Part shown: positions 42,721 to 51,972 of the stretch, in pieces
Position numbering within the stretch: position 1 is the stretch's first letter
Layout of the letters: every line of letters begins with the position of its first letter
Assembly: GCF_046557915.1 (NCBI RefSeq)
Contig: NZ_JBHEBG010000003.1
Coordinates: 1 to 64,000, forward strand
Direction: 5' to 3'
Length of the DNA stretch: 64,000 nucleotides
Source: JBHEBG01 sp046557915
GTDB taxonomy: Bacteria > Bacteroidota > Bacteroidia > Flavobacteriales > Flavobacteriaceae
Translations under genes and position numbers: made by a program
Notes under the pieces: generated by a model
What the model saw: only the letters and a program-made list of their open reading frames with translations
Told to the model about the DNA's origin: nothing
The model's database searches: none

Positions 42721-43719
42721 ATGGAAAAAATTACCAAAGAGGTCTACCTAAAGTGGTATGAGGATATGCTCTTCTGGAGAAAGTTCGAGGACAAACTGGC
42801 GGCAGTTTATATTCAGCAAAAAGTTAGAGGTTTTCTACACTTGTACAATGGACAAGAGGCCGTTTTGGCCGGAGCATTACATGCTATGGATCTAAGCAAG
42901 GATAGAATGATCACTGCATATCGAAATCACGTTCAGCCCATAGGTATGGGGGTAGATCCTAGAAAGGTAATGGCCGAATTGTACGGAAAGGTTACAGGGA
43001 CGTCTCAAGGAATGGGTGGTTCCATGCATATCTTTTCCAAGGAGCATCGTTTCTATGGCGGTCATGGTATTGTTGGAGGTCAAATTCCACTAGGGGCCGG
43101 GTTGGCTTTTGGTGACAAGTATTTCAAAAGAGATTCAGTAACCCTTTGCTATATGGGAGATGGTGCGGTACGGCAAGGTTCCTTACACGAAACCTTTAAT
43201 CTTGCCATGTTGTGGCAGCTGCCGGTAGTGTTCATTTGTGAAAATAATGGATATGCCATGGGAACATCCGTAGCCCGAACTTCGTATTCTACCGATATTT
43301 GGAAACTTGGATTGGGTTATGAAATGCCTTGTGGCCCAGTTGATGGTATGGATCCTGTTACCGTAGCCAAAGAAATGAGCAAAGCAATAGAGCGTGCTAG
43401 AACAGGGGGCGGACCTACCTTTTTAGAAATGAAGACCTATAGATATAGAGGACATTCCATGTCAGATGCACAGCATTATAGAACCAAAGCGGAAGTGGAA
43501 GAATACAAAAAAATAGACCCCATCACCCAGGTCTTGGATGTGATAAAGGAAAAGCAGTATGCCACAGAGGAAGAGGTTAAAGAAATTGATGCGCGTGTAA
43601 AGCAATTGGTTAAGGAATGTGAGCAGTTTGCAGAAGCATCGGATTACCCTCCTATAAGCCAGTTATATGATATGGTATATGAGCAAGAGGATTATCCATT
43701 TGTAGAACATAAATTATAA
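42721..43719 (+). CDS. pdhA: Pyruvate dehydrogenase E1 component alpha subunit
   Basis: A 332-residue thiamine-diphosphate-dependent E1-alpha. Visible motifs are FLHLYNGQEAV, HIFSKEHRFYGGHGIVGGQIPLGAGLAF, the ThDP/Mg motif MGDGAVRQGSLHETFNLAMLW-VFICENN and the phosphorylation-loop-like YRYRGHSMSD. It decarboxylates pyruvate and acetylates the E2 lipoyl arm; the E1-beta subunit must be encoded elsewhere. The E2 gene begins four bases downstream. Confidence 0.95.
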   Translation: MEKITKEVYLKWYEDMLFWRKFEDKLAAVYIQQKVRGFLHLYNGQEAVLAGALHAMDLSKDRMITAYRNHVQPIGMGVDPRKVMAELYGKVTGTSQGMGGSMHIFSKEHRFYGGHGIVGGQIPLGAGLAFGDKYFKRDSVTLCYMGDGAVRQGSLHETFNLAMLWQLPVVFICENNGYAMGTSVARTSYSTDIWKLGLGYEMPCGPVDGMDPVTVAKEMSKAIERARTGGGPTFLEMKTYRYRGHSMSDAQHYRTKAEVEEYKKIDPITQVLDVIKEKQYATEEEVKEIDARVKQLVKECEQFAEASDYPPISQLYDMVYEQEDYPFVEHKL

Positions 43720-43723
43720 GTAA

Positions 43724-45373
43724 ATGGCTGAAGTAATAAATATGCCCAGACTTAGTGATACCATGGAAGAAGGTACTGTGGCTAAGTGGCTAAAGAATGT
43801 TGGGGACAAGATAGAAGAAGGCGATATTTTAGCGGAAATAGAGACCGATAAGGCCACTATGGAGTTTGAGTCGTTCCACGAAGGAACACTTTTGCATATA
43901 GGAATTCAAGAAGGCGATGGTGCCCCGGTAGATACTTTATTGGCAATTATCGGTGAAGAAGGAGAGGACATTTCTGGATTGTTAAACGGAAAGTCGTCCG
44001 CACCGGCACCGTCCAAAGAGGAAACACAATCAGATACACCAGAGGCGGTAGATAACAAAGAGATTGAAGCAGCTTCTGGCGAAACAACCGCCATCCCGGA
44101 AGGGGTAGAGGTTATAAAAATGCCCAGACTTAGTGATACCATGGAAGAAGGTACCGTGGCTTCATGGTTGAAAAAAGTAGGAGATACCGTAGAAGAAGGA
44201 GATATACTTGCGGAAATAGAGACGGACAAAGCTACCATGGAGTTTGAATCCTTCTATAATGGGACCTTGTTGCACATAGGGATCAATGAAGGAGAATCTG
44301 CACCTGTGGACACGGTTTTGGCCGTGATAGGCCCGGAAGGGACCGATGTAGGTGCTGTGCTTAGTGCCAAACCTTCTGCAGCTGGGCCAACGACAGATAC
44401 AAGTAGTGCTCCGGAGACTAAGAAGGAAGACTCTCCTGCTGTAGCAACGGAGAAAGTAGTTACTCCCAACGGACAACGTATTTTTGCTTCGCCTTTGGCA
44501 AAGAAAATTGCAGCAGAAAAAGGAATTAACATTGCAGATGTAAAAGGTACCGGTGACCATGGTAGAATTGTTAAAAAAGATGTGGAAGGTTATCAGCCTT
44601 CGGAAAAACCGGTCCAGACCACTCCTGCAGCAATTGAGCAGCCCACGGCGGCACCTATGGCAATGGCTCCGATAAATCTTCCTGTAGGCGAAGAGGGTAG
44701 TGAGGAAGTGAAAAACTCCCAAATGCGGAAGACTATTGCCAAAAGGTTGGCAGAATCAAAATTCACCGCACCACATTATTATCTAACCATAGAAGTAAAT
44801 ATGGATAGCGCCAAGGCATCCCGGGCCCAAATAAATAGCCTGCCCGATACCAAGGTGTCCTTCAACGATATGGTTGTTAAGGCTTGCGCCGTAGCACTTA
44901 AAAAACATCCACAGGTCAACACTATGTGGAATGGAGATACAACACGCTACAACCAACATATACATGTGGGTGTGGCCGTTGCTGTTGATGAAGGGTTGGT
45001 AGTGCCCGTTGTGAAATTTACGGACCAACTTAGCCTTACCCAAATAGGTGCATCCGTAAAAGATTTGGCCGGTAGGGCAAGAAATAAAAAATTAACCCCG
45101 GATGAAATGCAGGGGAGTACGTTCACGGTATCCAATTTAGGAATGTTCGGTATTCTGGATTTTACCTCAATTATTAACCAACCCAATTCTGCCATCCTCT
45201 CTGTTGGCGCAATTGTAGAAAAACCAGTGGTTAAAAACGGCGAGATTGTGGTGGGAAGCACAATGAAAGTTACCCTGGCCTGTGATCATAGAACGGTTGA
45301 TGGAGCTACTGGTGCGCAGTTCTTACAAACTTTAAGGGCCTATTTGGAACATCCTGTAACAATGTTGGCATAA
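43724..45373 (+). CDS. pdhC: Pyruvate dehydrogenase E2 (dihydrolipoamide acetyltransferase)
   Basis: A 549-residue E2 with two N-terminal lipoyl domains (about 2-78 and 130-206), each carrying EIETDKATMEF with the lipoylated Lys. A Pro/Ala linker and a peripheral-subunit-binding domain (RIFASPLAKKIAAEKGINI, about 252) follow, then the catalytic acetyltransferase domain (about 320-549) ending in the active-site DHRTVDGATGAQFL. It moves acetyl groups from E1 to CoA. Two lipoyl domains is less common than one in bacteria but known. The lipoyl domains share a long identical DNA stretch. Confidence 0.96.
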   Translation: MAEVINMPRLSDTMEEGTVAKWLKNVGDKIEEGDILAEIETDKATMEFESFHEGTLLHIGIQEGDGAPVDTLLAIIGEEGEDISGLLNGKSSAPAPSKEETQSDTPEAVDNKEIEAASGETTAIPEGVEVIKMPRLSDTMEEGTVASWLKKVGDTVEEGDILAEIETDKATMEFESFYNGTLLHIGINEGESAPVDTVLAVIGPEGTDVGAVLSAKPSAAGPTTDTSSAPETKKEDSPAVATEKVVTPNGQRIFASPLAKKIAAEKGINIADVKGTGDHGRIVKKDVEGYQPSEKPVQTTPAAIEQPTAAPMAMAPINLPVGEEGSEEVKNSQMRKTIAKRLAESKFTAPHYYLTIEVNMDSAKASRAQINSLPDTKVSFNDMVVKACAVALKKHPQVNTMWNGDTTRYNQHIHVGVAVAVDEGLVVPVVKFTDQLSLTQIGASVKDLAGRARNKKLTPDEMQGSTFTVSNLGMFGILDFTSIINQPNSAILSVGAIVEKPVVKNGEIVVGSTMKVTLACDHRTVDGATGAQFLQTLRAYLEHPVTMLA

Positions 45374-45397
45374 GACTTTTCAAAAGATTATATATGA

Positions 45398-45428
45398 AGC
45401 ATCCTGATTAGTTCAGGATGCTTTTTTT
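45398..45428 (+). terminator. Terminator after the pdhA-pdhC operon
   Basis: AGCATCCTGA (45398-45407) pairs with TCAGGATGCT (45413-45422) around a TTAGT loop and is followed by a run of T. Confidence 0.92.
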
Positions 45429-45454
45429 ATCTTTAAACTCAAAATTGATAAATA

Positions 45455-46489
45455 ATGGAAAAACTTATCTGTACCGTTTTGCTTTCGCTAGCATTGGGTT
45501 GTGGGTCTACACAAATCAAAGAATCAAATACATCCGAAATTTCAAATTCACCAGACGGACTCAAAGCCCGTGTTGATGCTGTAGAAAAAAAAGATGATAT
45601 GGTCATGGACCAAAAAGAAACTTCTTTCTCAAATAGTACTGGTGTTGGGGAAATTATCAGTTTTCTATCTTCCAATGGATTGAAGGGTAGAGATTCTGGT
45701 AGCGAGGGTATTGCCAAAGCCGCCGATTTTATAGAAAAGGTGTTTTTAAATAATGGTGTGGCACCTTATTTTAACTCCTACAGGGACACCTTGTCCAATT
45801 TTTCGGAACCGGCTTATAACATGGTAGGTTTTGTTGAAGGTAGTGACCCTGAATTAAAAAAAGAGTTCTTGGTAGTGGGGGCACATTACGATCATATCGG
45901 CGTTATAAAGGCAGTAGCCGGGGATTCAATAGCCAATGGCGCCAATGACAATGCTTCCGGTACTACCACAGTACTAGAGTTGGCACGATATTTTGGAAAC
46001 GCCAAGACCAATAAAAGAAGTATCATTTTTGCACTTTTCAGTGCCGAAGAAAAGGGACTTTTGGGATCTATACATCTGGCCAAAAAACTGAAAGAAGAAA
46101 ATTTAAACCTATATGCCATGTTAAATTTTGAAATGGTAGGGGTGCCTCTAAAGGAAAAGGATTACTTCATGTACATAACGGGTTATGAGGCCTCCAATTT
46201 AGCCGAGGTAAGTAACAATTATGCCAAAGAAAACCTAATAGGGTTTTTACCCACGGCCAAAGAATTTGATTTGTTTAAACGCTCGGATAATTATCCCTTC
46301 CATACCGAATTTGGAGTACCTTCCCAAACGTACTGTACTTTCGATTTTACCAATTTTGATCATTACCATAAAGTTGGCGATGAGGTTTCCCTAATGGACT
46401 TTGAACATATGGCTGCAGTTGTAAATAAAACCATTCCGGTACTAGAAGGCATTGCCAATGCATCTTCCCAGGAGCTTAAATATAAGTAG
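45455..46489 (+). CDS. M28-family aminopeptidase lipoprotein
   Basis: A 344-residue protein with a lipoprotein signal (LALGC, Cys16). The M28 zinc-peptidase fold is shown by VVGAHYDHIG (first His), GANDNASGTTTVLELA (bridging Asp), FSAEEKGLLGS (catalytic Glu and Glu ligand), the late His in YPFHTEFGVPSQT and the FDHYHKVGDE segment. It should remove N-terminal residues from peptides, anchored to a membrane. It overlaps nothing; an SDR gene starts three bases after its stop, probably in one operon. Confidence 0.92.
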   Translation: MEKLICTVLLSLALGCGSTQIKESNTSEISNSPDGLKARVDAVEKKDDMVMDQKETSFSNSTGVGEIISFLSSNGLKGRDSGSEGIAKAADFIEKVFLNNGVAPYFNSYRDTLSNFSEPAYNMVGFVEGSDPELKKEFLVVGAHYDHIGVIKAVAGDSIANGANDNASGTTTVLELARYFGNAKTNKRSIIFALFSAEEKGLLGSIHLAKKLKEENLNLYAMLNFEMVGVPLKEKDYFMYITGYEASNLAEVSNNYAKENLIGFLPTAKEFDLFKRSDNYPFHTEFGVPSQTYCTFDFTNFDHYHKVGDEVSLMDFEHMAAVVNKTIPVLEGIANASSQELKYK

Positions 46490-46492
46490 TCC

Positions 46493-47173
46493 ATGGCCAA
46501 CGTAGTTATTACAGGAAGTAGTAGGGGTATAGGTTTCGAAATGGCCAAACTTTTTGCCAAAGAAGGACATCAAGTGTTGGCACTCTCCAGGAATACCGAG
46601 CCAATATCCAAAATAAGCCATAAAAATATTACAACTTTCCCTTTTGACATTTCCAAACCTTCCGATTTGAAAAAATTGAAAGGTTTTCTAGATGAAAATT
46701 GGGAAACAGTGGACGTACTAATCAACAATGCGGGTAAATTGTTGCGAAAACCCTTTTTGGAAACCACAGCTTTGGAGTTTGAAGCGGTTTACGCCGTAAA
46801 TGTTCTTGGCCTGGCTAACCTTACTAGGGCCATTATACCCAAGATGGCCAAAACCGGACATGTGGTCACGGTAAGTTCTATGGGAGGTGTTCAAGGAAGC
46901 ATTAAGTTTCCTGGTCTCGCGGCTTACAGTTCCAGTAAGGCGGCCGTTATTGGTCTTACTGAAGTATGGGCAGAAGAGTTTAAAGAATCGGGGCCATCAT
47001 TTAATGTATTGGCACTGGGTGCGGTTCAAACAGAAATGTTGGAAGAGGCTTTTCCAGGTTATCAGGCTCCTACCACACCTTTGGAAATGGCAACATATAT
47101 TAAAGACTTTGCCCTTACCGGACATAAAATGTATAACGGAAAATTGTTACAGGTTTCAAATTCTACACCCTAA
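46493..47173 (+). CDS. Short-chain dehydrogenase/reductase
   Basis: A 226-residue SDR with TGSSRGIGFEMA (about 6-17), NNAGKLL and catalytic VSSMGG plus YSSSKAAVIGL with the active-site Tyr and Lys. The C-terminal part is short for the family. The substrate is unknown. It follows the M28 peptidase gene by three bases and converges on a methyltransferase gene. Confidence 0.9.
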   Translation: MANVVITGSSRGIGFEMAKLFAKEGHQVLALSRNTEPISKISHKNITTFPFDISKPSDLKKLKGFLDENWETVDVLINNAGKLLRKPFLETTALEFEAVYAVNVLGLANLTRAIIPKMAKTGHVVTVSSMGGVQGSIKFPGLAAYSSSKAAVIGLTEVWAEEFKESGPSFNVLALGAVQTEMLEEAFPGYQAPTTPLEMATYIKDFALTGHKMYNGKLLQVSNSTP

Positions 47174-47184
47174 GCAATGCGGCG

Positions 47185-47844
47185 TTAAGCGTTTTTCTCA
47201 TAAATAAAGAAATCGGCAAATGACGTAGTTTTTGGATTTTTTGCATCAAACGGATACCTGTTGGGTATTTTGTCGATCAGCTGAAAATTAAGCCTGTTCT
47301 TTGCCACCCAATCCGTAAACTTTCTATGCTTTACGTGTACCGCTGATTCGCTATTATTATCGTTGGAAGAATAAACGATAACATATTTATATGAAGAATC
47401 AAATAACCGTTCCATATAATCTTCGAAAACTGTATCCTCTACCAAATGATAGATAACATCAAGACTAAGTGATAAATCAAAAGTCTGGGGACGATAGGCA
47501 CTTAGATGAAAAAAGGATTTGGTTGGATCATCACCAAAAAGATCTTTGCACTTTTGGATTATGGAATCACTTACGTCGTAAGCAGTGTACGAATTAAATT
47601 TGAAAAGTTGTAGTTGATTACCATCTCCACACCCAAATTCTACAACAGTATCTATCTTGTTTGTGGAGACAAAAGGGTTTATTACTTCTGCCTTAAATTC
47701 TGCGAGCCTATTGTAAGAGCCCGCACCGGAGTGCCCTCCTTTTTCATAGCGTTCTTCCCAGTATTGCGTAGATGTCTCAAACGGCACTTTAGGGTTTTTT
47801 TTCTTTTTGAAAAAAGCTGAAATCTTTTTTACGATGTTTGACAT
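47185..47844 (-). CDS. Class I SAM-dependent methyltransferase
   Basis: A 219-residue protein with a Rossmann-type methyltransferase fold. VVEFGCGDGNQLQLF (about 65) is the SAM-binding motif I and LSLSLDVIYHLVED corresponds to motif IV. The N-terminus is basic (KKISAFFKKKKNPK). The acceptor is unknown. It is transcribed against the SDR gene with an 11-bp gap. Methyltransferases with this short form occur in surface-polysaccharide loci, but that is only context. Confidence 0.88.
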   Translation of the reverse strand: MSNIVKKISAFFKKKKNPKVPFETSTQYWEERYEKGGHSGAGSYNRLAEFKAEVINPFVSTNKIDTVVEFGCGDGNQLQLFKFNSYTAYDVSDSIIQKCKDLFGDDPTKSFFHLSAYRPQTFDLSLSLDVIYHLVEDTVFEDYMERLFDSSYKYVIVYSSNDNNSESAVHVKHRKFTDWVAKNRLNFQLIDKIPNRYPFDAKNPKTTSFADFFIYEKNA

Positions 47845-47982
47845 AATCCGGTAAGTTGTGAATGTTGGGTTAAACTCAAAACTTCAAAATACTTTGTTCT
47901 TTAGCTTGGGCGAAGTTAATTTTTTTTGATGAATTGTTCATTGCAAAGTAAAGGTGTTTACAAAAAAACTATTTTTGTCTTA

Positions 47983-48582
47983 ATGGACGATGTTTTAAAG
48001 AAATACCTTCCCGAAAGAGCAGTTTTACCCTGCTTGGAGCTTATTAAGGAGACAGGGGTTAATTTAAAAATTGTAAACCAACGAGTTACACGTCATGGGG
48101 ATTACAGGCGCTTGCCCAACGGCACGCATCAAATAACGGTGAATGCCACTGAAAATAAATATCGGTTTTTAATTACCCTGATACATGAGATTGCACATTT
48201 GTTGGCCTTTGAAAAATTTGGCAGGGCCATTAAACCCCACGGAATAGAATGGAAAAAGACCTTTCAGTATCTGATGCTTCCATTTATTAGACCAGATGTA
48301 TTTCCGTCCAATCTTTTGCCCGTACTGGCCAGACACTTTAAAAACCCCAAAGCCAGTAGCGGTACCGACGCCGATTTATCAATTGCTTTAAAACAATTTG
48401 ATGTTAAGACCAATAAAACGTACATTTTTGAACTACCATGGGGCAGTATCTTTAGAATATATAATGGTAAGCGTTTTAAAAAAGGAAATAAAAGGGTTAA
48501 AAGGTACGAGTGTGTTGAAATTGGCACCGGTAAAATGTATCTTTTTCAGCCCAATGCAGAAGTAGAATTGCTAAGTGATTAG
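47983..48582 (+). CDS. SprT-like zinc metalloprotease-domain protein
   Basis: A 199-residue protein. The zinc motif HEIAHLLAFEKFG (HExxH) with a downstream KPHGIEWK matches the SprT-like family. The C-terminal region (about 120-195) is basic with a possible ribbon fold. Eukaryotic Spartan cleaves DNA-protein crosslinks, while bacterial SprT-like proteins are mostly uncharacterised. MDDVLKK is the preferred start; an ATG 57 bp upstream gives a poorly conserved extension. Confidence 0.85.
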   Translation: MDDVLKKYLPERAVLPCLELIKETGVNLKIVNQRVTRHGDYRRLPNGTHQITVNATENKYRFLITLIHEIAHLLAFEKFGRAIKPHGIEWKKTFQYLMLPFIRPDVFPSNLLPVLARHFKNPKASSGTDADLSIALKQFDVKTNKTYIFELPWGSIFRIYNGKRFKKGNKRVKRYECVEIGTGKMYLFQPNAEVELLSD

Positions 48583-48668
48583 CGAAGTGTTTGGCTTCCG
48601 AATGAAAAAGGATGTTAACCATTGAGGCCAGAATGGCTTTTTTTGGGTAACCAATAAAGAACAAAAAG

Positions 48669-49748
48669 ATGAATAATAATTATTATGCGGTTTTAATGGC
48701 CGGTGGAGTTGGTTCTAGATTTTGGCCAGTAAGCACTTCTTCTTATCCAAAGCAGTTTCATGATATGCTTGGCAGTGGAGAAACACTCATACAGAAGACC
48801 TTTCATAGGCTTAACAAGTTTGTGCCCAAAGAGAACATATTGATTCTTACCAATGAAAGATATAACGACCTTGTATTGGAACAATTGCCGCTGGTAACCT
48901 CCGAACAGGTAGTCTTGGAGCCTGCCATACGAAATACGGCCCCTTGTATTTTATACGCAGCCTTAAAAATCCAAAAAATGAACCCGGACGCCGTAATGAT
49001 AGTAGCCCCAAGCGACCACTGGATTGAGGATGAGGAGGCATTTGCGGCAGATGTGAAAAAATGTTTTACCAAATGCGAACAAGAAAAAGTGCTGTGTACC
49101 CTGGGCATTAAACCAACATTCCCGAATACGGGTTTTGGGTATATCGAATTTGAAAAGGAAAGCTCCGAAGTATTGAAAAAAGTACGTCAGTTTAGAGAAA
49201 AGCCCAATTACAAAACGGCTAGATCATTTTTGGAAGAAGGTAATTTTTTGTGGAACGCAGGAATATTTATGTGGAGTGCCAATACCATAGTTGACGCCTT
49301 TAAGGAATATCAACCCCAACAATATAAATTGTTCCATTCCGGATGGTCTTGCTATAACACCACCGAAGAACGGAGTTTCATTGCAGAGAACTACCCGGTA
49401 GCCGAGAATGTTTCAATAGATTATGCTATCTTGGAAAGATCAAAAGCAATTTATGTGCTTCCTGCTTCTTTTGATTGGAACGATCTGGGAACATGGGGTT
49501 CGCTATATGACAAGTTGGATAAGGATACAGATAACAATGCCGTGGTAAACAGCAAAGTTATTACGACCGATGCGCATGGTAATATGATAAGATCCGCCAA
49601 GGACAAGGTGGTGGTGGTAGATGGGCTAGACGACTATATTATAATCGATAAAGAAGAGGTGTTACTGATTTTTCCCAAATCCAAAGAACAAGACATCAAA
49701 CAAGTGCTAGCAAAGGTTAAAGATAAATTTGGGGATAAGTACGCTTAA
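48669..49748 (+). CDS. manC: Mannose-1-phosphate guanylyltransferase
   Basis: A 359-residue nucleotidyltransferase that makes GDP-mannose for surface glycans. LMAGGVGSRFWPVST is the nucleotide-binding signature, PSDHWI carries the metal-site Asp, and FLWNAGIFMW and FDWNDLGTWGSL are typical late motifs. At this length the C-terminal mannose-6-phosphate isomerase domain of bifunctional enzymes is absent. A DUF389 gene follows two bases downstream. Confidence 0.94.
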   Translation: MNNNYYAVLMAGGVGSRFWPVSTSSYPKQFHDMLGSGETLIQKTFHRLNKFVPKENILILTNERYNDLVLEQLPLVTSEQVVLEPAIRNTAPCILYAALKIQKMNPDAVMIVAPSDHWIEDEEAFAADVKKCFTKCEQEKVLCTLGIKPTFPNTGFGYIEFEKESSEVLKKVRQFREKPNYKTARSFLEEGNFLWNAGIFMWSANTIVDAFKEYQPQQYKLFHSGWSCYNTTEERSFIAENYPVAENVSIDYAILERSKAIYVLPASFDWNDLGTWGSLYDKLDKDTDNNAVVNSKVITTDAHGNMIRSAKDKVVVVDGLDDYIIIDKEEVLLIFPKSKEQDIKQVLAKVKDKFGDKYA

Positions 49749-49750
49749 TT

Positions 49751-51208
49751 ATGCAAGAAAATCAATTTCAACAAAACAACGGAAAGCCGGAAGAGGAAGA
49801 ACTGAGTGGCGAAGAAGTAAAAAAGAACTTTCAGGGACTATTGGGGAGTTCTAAAAAGTTTCTCTCGGAATTATTGGATATTAGAAACAATACCGATCAA
49901 GATGCCACCAAAGAATCAATAATAGCGGATATTCCTTTTAAGGGCCATACTTCATGGATTTTGATCTGCTCTATTTTTATAGCTTCTGTAGGCTTAAACG
50001 CAAATTCCACTGCCGTTGTTATTGGTGCAATGTTAATATCACCCTTAATGGGGCCTATTTTGGGTATAGGGATGTCTTTGGCTATTAACGATATAGATAC
50101 TTTAAGGCGCTCCTTAAAGAATTTTGCCGTAATGGTGATACTTAGTGTTTTTACCGCTTTTTTGTTCTTTTACTTTTTTCCCTTGCGGAATGAATCCTCC
50201 GAGCTGCTTGCACGCACCGCACCCGATATCAGGGATGTGTTGATCGCTTTTTTTGGAGGACTTGCACTAGTGATAGCTAGGGCCAAGAAAGGAACCATTG
50301 CAAGTGTAATTTTCGGGGTTGCCATTGCCACGGCTTTGATGCCCCCTCTCTGTACTGTAGGTTTTGGTTTGGCCATTGGTAATTTGGACTATGCCGGAGG
50401 AGCCATGTTCTTGTTTGGTATAAATACGGTTTTTATTGCACTAGCTACTTTTTTGGTCATCAAATTACTGCGTTTTCCCATGGTCCGTTACGTGAATTCT
50501 AAGCGTAGAAGACTTATTGCAAGACTTGCCTCGCTCTTGGCAATAATCATGATGGTGCCGGCCGGGGTTACTTTTTATAATGTGTTTCAGGAGTCTAGAT
50601 TTATGAAACAGGCACAAGACCTCATCAATGAGACCATAGGGGTCTATCAGTTTAACAAAAGTGGTAGATTTATGGATGATCTTACGCAGATTAATTATAA
50701 TGGCGATGTAAATCCTACCATAGAATTGGTCTGTATGGGCGATGAACTTATCCCGGAAAATGTTATTGAGACATGGCGAACCCAGAAAAATAAATATTCC
50801 AAACTAACGGATACGGAACTTAGGATAGTACAGGGCGGAAAAGACGATACCGAACAAAAGTTTAATTACGTAAACGAGCTGTACGAATCTAAAAAAGCCG
50901 AACTTTTGGGTAAAGACGAAAAGATTCTTATGCTCGAGGAAGAATTGGGAAGATTGTCAAAACTATCTATTCCCTTTGCAGACATTAGTGCGGAAGCCAA
51001 AACCACTTATGAAAATCTTATGACCCTTGGTTTTTCACCGACTATAAAGACCGACTTTAACAAAACGGATACCATTCCTGTATTTGAGGTGAGGTGGAAA
51101 GATAAATCTAGGAAACAGCAAATTGAAGCGGACACCAAAAAACTGCATGCCTGGTTAAAACTTAGACTGAAAAACGATAAAATCGAAATTAAGGAAACAG
51201 AGAGCTAA
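49751..51208 (+). CDS. DUF389 membrane protein
   Basis: A 485-residue inner-membrane protein of the DUF389 family. The core (about 68-290) has five or six helices with SVGLNANSTAVVIGAMLISPLMGPILG, DTLRRSLKN and AIATALMPPLCTVGFGLA. The C-terminal third (about 290-485) is soluble and helical. Function is not established; the family resembles transporters. It follows manC by two bases and converges with the MlaF-like gene, overlapping it by four bases. Confidence 0.9.
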   Translation: MQENQFQQNNGKPEEEELSGEEVKKNFQGLLGSSKKFLSELLDIRNNTDQDATKESIIADIPFKGHTSWILICSIFIASVGLNANSTAVVIGAMLISPLMGPILGIGMSLAINDIDTLRRSLKNFAVMVILSVFTAFLFFYFFPLRNESSELLARTAPDIRDVLIAFFGGLALVIARAKKGTIASVIFGVAIATALMPPLCTVGFGLAIGNLDYAGGAMFLFGINTVFIALATFLVIKLLRFPMVRYVNSKRRRLIARLASLLAIIMMVPAGVTFYNVFQESRFMKQAQDLINETIGVYQFNKSGRFMDDLTQINYNGDVNPTIELVCMGDELIPENVIETWRTQKNKYSKLTDTELRIVQGGKDDTEQKFNYVNELYESKKAELLGKDEKILMLEEELGRLSKLSIPFADISAEAKTTYENLMTLGFSPTIKTDFNKTDTIPVFEVRWKDKSRKQQIEADTKKLHAWLKLRLKNDKIEIKETES

Positions 51209-51972
51209 TTACGCTCTTCTATGTACATCTGCCTTACTTTTTTGAAGAGTTCCGAGGAATAAACAAAATTGGTGACCGCTTCATTGTCGGTTTTAAAGAT
51301 CTCTTTATTAGTGCCTTCCCATTCCTTAAGTCCATTTTTGAGGAAGATTATTTTTTCCCCTATTTCCATAACGGAATTCATGTCATGGCTATTTATAATT
51401 GTGGTGATATTGTATTCTTTGGTGATTTCTTGTATAAGATTGTCAATGAGGATGGCCGTTTTAGGATCCAATCCAGAATTAGGTTCATCGCAGAATAAGT
51501 ATTTGGGGTTCATTACAATGGCCCTTGCAATAGCGACTCTTTTTTGCATACCACCAGAAATTTCGGAGGGATATTTATGATGTGCATCCACTAGGTTTAC
51601 CCGCTTTAACACAAAATCTACCCGATCTTCCATTTCTGATTTGGACCGTTTTGTAAACATTTCCATTGGAAATCTAACATTGCCTGCCACCGTCATGGAA
51701 TCAAAAAGGGCACTTCCTTGGAATACCATACCCATTTCTTGGCGTAAATCCCTTTTTTCATCTCCGGAAAGCTCGGCGTAGATCTTTCCGTCATAACTTA
51801 TGGTGCCTTTTTCTGGTGTAAACAACCCCAAAAGACATTTTAGGAAAACCGTCTTTCCCGATCCGCTTTGGCCAATGATTAAATTGGTTTTCCCCTTGTC
51901 AAAACTGGTGGAAATTCCCTTTAGTACTTCCGTTTCTCCAAACGATTTTTCTATATCCTTTACCTCTATCAT
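51205..51972 (-). CDS. ABC transporter ATP-binding protein (MlaF-like)
   Basis: A 255-residue ABC ATPase. Walker A is IGQSGSGKTVFLK (about 33), signature SGGMQKRVAIARAI and Walker B LFCDEPNSGLDP. The MlaF-like pattern and the neighbouring MlaE-type permease imply phospholipid transport between inner and outer membranes. MIEVKDIEK is chosen as start; the 20 upstream codons overlap the permease gene. The ATG overlaps the permease stop (TAATG), so the two genes are coupled. Confidence 0.93.
   Translation of the reverse strand: MIEVKDIEKSFGETEVLKGISTSFDKGKTNLIIGQSGSGKTVFLKCLLGLFTPEKGTISYDGKIYAELSGDEKRDLRQEMGMVFQGSALFDSMTVAGNVRFPMEMFTKRSKSEMEDRVDFVLKRVNLVDAHHKYPSEISGGMQKRVAIARAIVMNPKYLFCDEPNSGLDPKTAILIDNLIQEITKEYNITTIINSHDMNSVMEIGEKIIFLKNGLKEWEGTNKEIFKTDNEAVTNFVYSSELFKKVRQMYIEERN

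Noticed and set aside
44162..44722. 186-codon antisense frame inside pdhC
   Set aside because: It is the shadow of the repetitive lipoyl and linker coding sequence; the sense gene has clear E2 domains.
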